From contig CAZVYJ010000002.1 of NCBI GenBank assembly GCA_964631565.1, positions 41,239 to 105,238 on the forward strand: DNA of 64,000 nucleotides, written 5' to 3'. This document shows positions 62,662 through 64,000 of the stretch, piece by piece. Numbering within the stretch: the first letter of the stretch is position 1; each line of letters starts with the position of its first letter. The position numbers and the translations under genes are program-made. Source of the DNA: CAZVYJ01 sp964631565. GTDB taxonomy: Bacteria > Planctomycetota > Phycisphaerae > SM23-33. The notes beneath the pieces were generated by a model. The model made no database searches. It saw nothing but the letters and a program-made list of their open reading frames with translations, and was not told the DNA's origin.

Positions 62662-63153
62662 CTACTTCTTTCGCGCGGCCTGCACGTAGGGCAGCACCTG
62701 CGGCGGCACAAGTGGTGAAATATCTCCGCCCATCTGCGCTATCTGCCGCGTCAGGCTGGCCGATATGAAGGCGCAGTCGCCGCTGGTCATTATGAATACG
62801 GTTTCAATGCCGGCTACGGCGCGGTTCGTCTGCGCCATCTGCAGTTCATGCTGCAGGTCGCTGGCGTTTCGCATGCCGCGCAGAATCACGCTCGCCCCGG
62901 CCTGCTTTGCGTAATCGACGGTCAGGCCGGTGTACATCTCTACGCTCACGTTTTCAATGCCGGCGGTTACCTTGCGGACTATCTCGGCGCGGGTTTCCTG
63001 GCTCAACATGGCCGTCTTGGCGGGATTATCGCCGACGGCCACGATCAGCTTGTCGAACATCGCGGCGCCTCGCCTGATGACATCAAGGTGGCCCCTCGTC
63101 ATCGGGTCGAAGGTGCCCGGGAAAATCGCCAGCCTCTGTTTTGGTTTGGCCAT
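62662..63153 (-). CDS. coaD: Phosphopantetheine adenylyltransferase
   Basis: 163 residues, normal length. FPGTFDPMTRGHLD, RGMRNASDLQHELQMA and ISASLTRQIA fit the family, with the Ser/Thr motif variant in the last. It makes dephospho-CoA from phosphopantetheine and ATP. On the minus strand, upstream of the HEAT gene. Confidence 0.95.
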   Translation of the reverse strand: MAKPKQRLAIFPGTFDPMTRGHLDVIRRGAAMFDKLIVAVGDNPAKTAMLSQETRAEIVRKVTAGIENVSVEMYTGLTVDYAKQAGASVILRGMRNASDLQHELQMAQTNRAVAGIETVFIMTSGDCAFISASLTRQIAQMGGDISPLVPPQVLPYVQAARKK

Positions 63154-63287
63154 GTATGTGCCCCGGTTCAGTTCAGATTAAGGTTTGTTCAGGTTTCAGT
63201 CCGCCTCTGATTATAAAATAATGTCAACGGCGGCGAAAGCCCGCAGCACGTCGATATTGAGTATGTTTGTTTTTTGACGTATGCGCA

Positions 63288-63318
63288 GAAAAACCCCCGG
63301 CCGAAAGAAAGCCGGGGG
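63288..63318 (-). terminator. Intrinsic terminator of the small lipoprotein gene
   Basis: Read on the minus strand, CCCCCGGC (63318-63311) pairs with GCCGGGGG (63301-63294) and is followed by TTTTT. Confidence 0.85.
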
Positions 63319-63361
63319 AGTTTAAATGACACGAATAAGGCTCTTGAAGCGGCGATTTCAA

Positions 63362-63577
63362 CTAGTTGCCGACGTGGGCATGCCACTCCGACAGCGAGCT
63401 GCTTCTCTCGCAGAGCCACAGATAGTCCCAGTCGTCGGTAAGCTGCAGTCCCTGGATTTTCCATGCGTTTTGCTGCATGGTTGTGTGCTCCTGGGGCGTG
63501 TAGACCAGCGTCTCGCAGCCTGACATCAGAAAACCGCCCGCCGCCAAGATGACCAGCATGATAATGAGCTTCTTCAT
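63362..63577 (-). CDS. Small lipoprotein
   Basis: 71 residues from ATG 63577, which has AGGTGG upstream; the frame continues to 63604 without a better start. Signal MKKLIIMLVILAAGGFLMSGC with lipobox MSGC (C21), then ~50 residues with aromatic clusters (DDWDYLWLCERSSS). No known family. Confidence 0.75.
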   Translation of the reverse strand: MKKLIIMLVILAAGGFLMSGCETLVYTPQEHTTMQQNAWKIQGLQLTDDWDYLWLCERSSSLSEWHAHVGN

Positions 63578-63703
63578 CGTTACCACCTCAATATCGGTGT
63601 GCAAAAAGCGCCAATAACCGAATCATCGATGCTATGATGCCTTATGTCAGGATGCTATTTTCCCGCCGACACAATGTCAACGCAAAAATTCGAAGCCTGT
63701 CAC

Positions 63704-64000
63704 TCAGCATGAGGCGGATGCCCTGCCCTCGTCGTCCTGCAGGCGATTGGCGACGTTCTTGCCTGCCTGGAATGTTATCACCCGCTTGGACGGTACGTAG
63801 ACCTCTTCGTTGGTCTTGGGATTCCGGGCCTTCCTCGCCGCTCGCTTCTTGACTTCAAAGACTCCGAAGTTCCTGAGTTCAACCCTGCCCTCCTGTTCGA
63901 GGATTTCAAGAATGAAATCGAGACAGCGTTGAACAACTCCCTTAGTAATAGTTTGATCCAGTCCCAATTCTGCTGCGATTTGCCTGACAATCTCTTTTTT
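63704..64000 (-). CDS. HU/IHF-family DNA-binding protein, 5' end outside window
   Basis: The frame enters from the window end: KKEIVRQIAAELGLDQTITKG is the usual N-terminal helix of the family and is followed by GRVELRNFGVFEVKKR and the DNA-binding arm ARKARNPKTNEEVYVPSK. About one to three residues before position 64000 are missing. Acts as a nucleoid-bending dimer. The C-terminal ~10 residues are an added tail. Confidence 0.92.
   Translation of the reverse strand, partial: KKEIVRQIAAELGLDQTITKGVVQRCLDFILEILEQEGRVELRNFGVFEVKKRAARKARNPKTNEEVYVPSKRVITFQAGKNVANRLQDDEGRASASC

Noticed and set aside
1..64000. Genome-wide UGA-to-tryptophan recoding as an explanation of the in-frame UGAs
   Set aside because: UGA ends many other genes here and the only internal UGAs are at one homologous site beside the Sec machinery.

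Overview
The window looks like an anaerobic, GC-rich (about 60%) bacterium of the Planctomycetes, most likely a Phycisphaerae-type lineage. Support: many exported HEAT-repeat, propeller and lipoproteins of unknown function; a three-domain glycoside hydrolase with an added levanase-type insert; many palindromic intergenic repeats; and oxygen-sensitive functions (a double-cubane-type Fe-S dehydratase with its archerase, a TM1266-type hydrogenase-associated regulator, a LarA-type racemase). No rRNA or taxonomic marker beyond housekeeping genes is present, so the assignment is an inference.

Layout. 1-1.1 kb: end-truncated exported protein (minus). 1.6-4.4 kb: serC-like/serA serine pair. 4.5-7.7 kb: membrane protein, LarA-like racemase, lipoprotein. 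7.8-10.6 kb: ilvD, DUF1330 protein, TM1266-like regulator. 10.8 kb: tRNA-Leu(UAA). 11-16.5 kb: small exported proteins and a 1433-residue GH116 enzyme. 16.8-31 kb: selenium island (below). 31.3-33.4 kb: two Hsp20 proteins behind a sigma-54 promoter, thioredoxin, NAD(P)HX epimerase. 33.3-42.1 kb: exported HEAT/propeller proteins, class II aldolase and a 1.3-kb repeat-rich gap. 42.3-46.9 kb: HD-GYP protein, CsrA, ceramidase-like protein, mtnA, lipoprotein. 47-49.3 kb: ECF sigma factor with a membrane coiled-coil protein and a TPR-like lipoprotein. 49.3-54.1 kb: GHMP kinase, glycosyltransferase, TIGR03790 protein, esterase-fold lipoprotein. 54.3-59.2 kb: CvpA-like protein, degenerate PilB/GspE-like protein, PilT, HisF. 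59.4-64 kb: NadD, a candidate C-rich small RNA, a duplicated HEAT protein, CoaD, a small lipoprotein and an HU/IHF protein cut by the window end.

The standout is the selenium island. On the plus strand lie three 2-hydroxyacyl-CoA dehydratase-family genes, their ATP-dependent activator, selA, selB, an exported protein and selD. On the minus strand, converging on selD, lie a second exported protein, tRNA-Sec(UCA), a small membrane protein and a NapH-like polyferredoxin. Both exported proteins are conventionally stopped at a TGA, yet in each the frame continues past it with matching sequence (TGA, Gly-Gly, then C-x-Tyr-Ser and Val-Pro) and a stem-loop about 20 nt downstream. They appear to be two paralogues of an undescribed exported selenoprotein family encoded beside their own decoding machinery. 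The small membrane protein ends Cys-Pro-Thr-TGA, also followed by a stem-loop, and may be a third. SelD carries an N-terminal Cys-rich segment resembling the ferredoxin:thioredoxin reductase cluster motif and a C-terminal AhpD-like CxxC domain, so selenide activation here is fused to thiol/Fe-S redox modules.

A second theme is repetitive DNA: four copies of a paired-hairpin element (two inside 130-bp units with terminal inverted repeats), a second two-copy family, and several palindromes between convergent genes.
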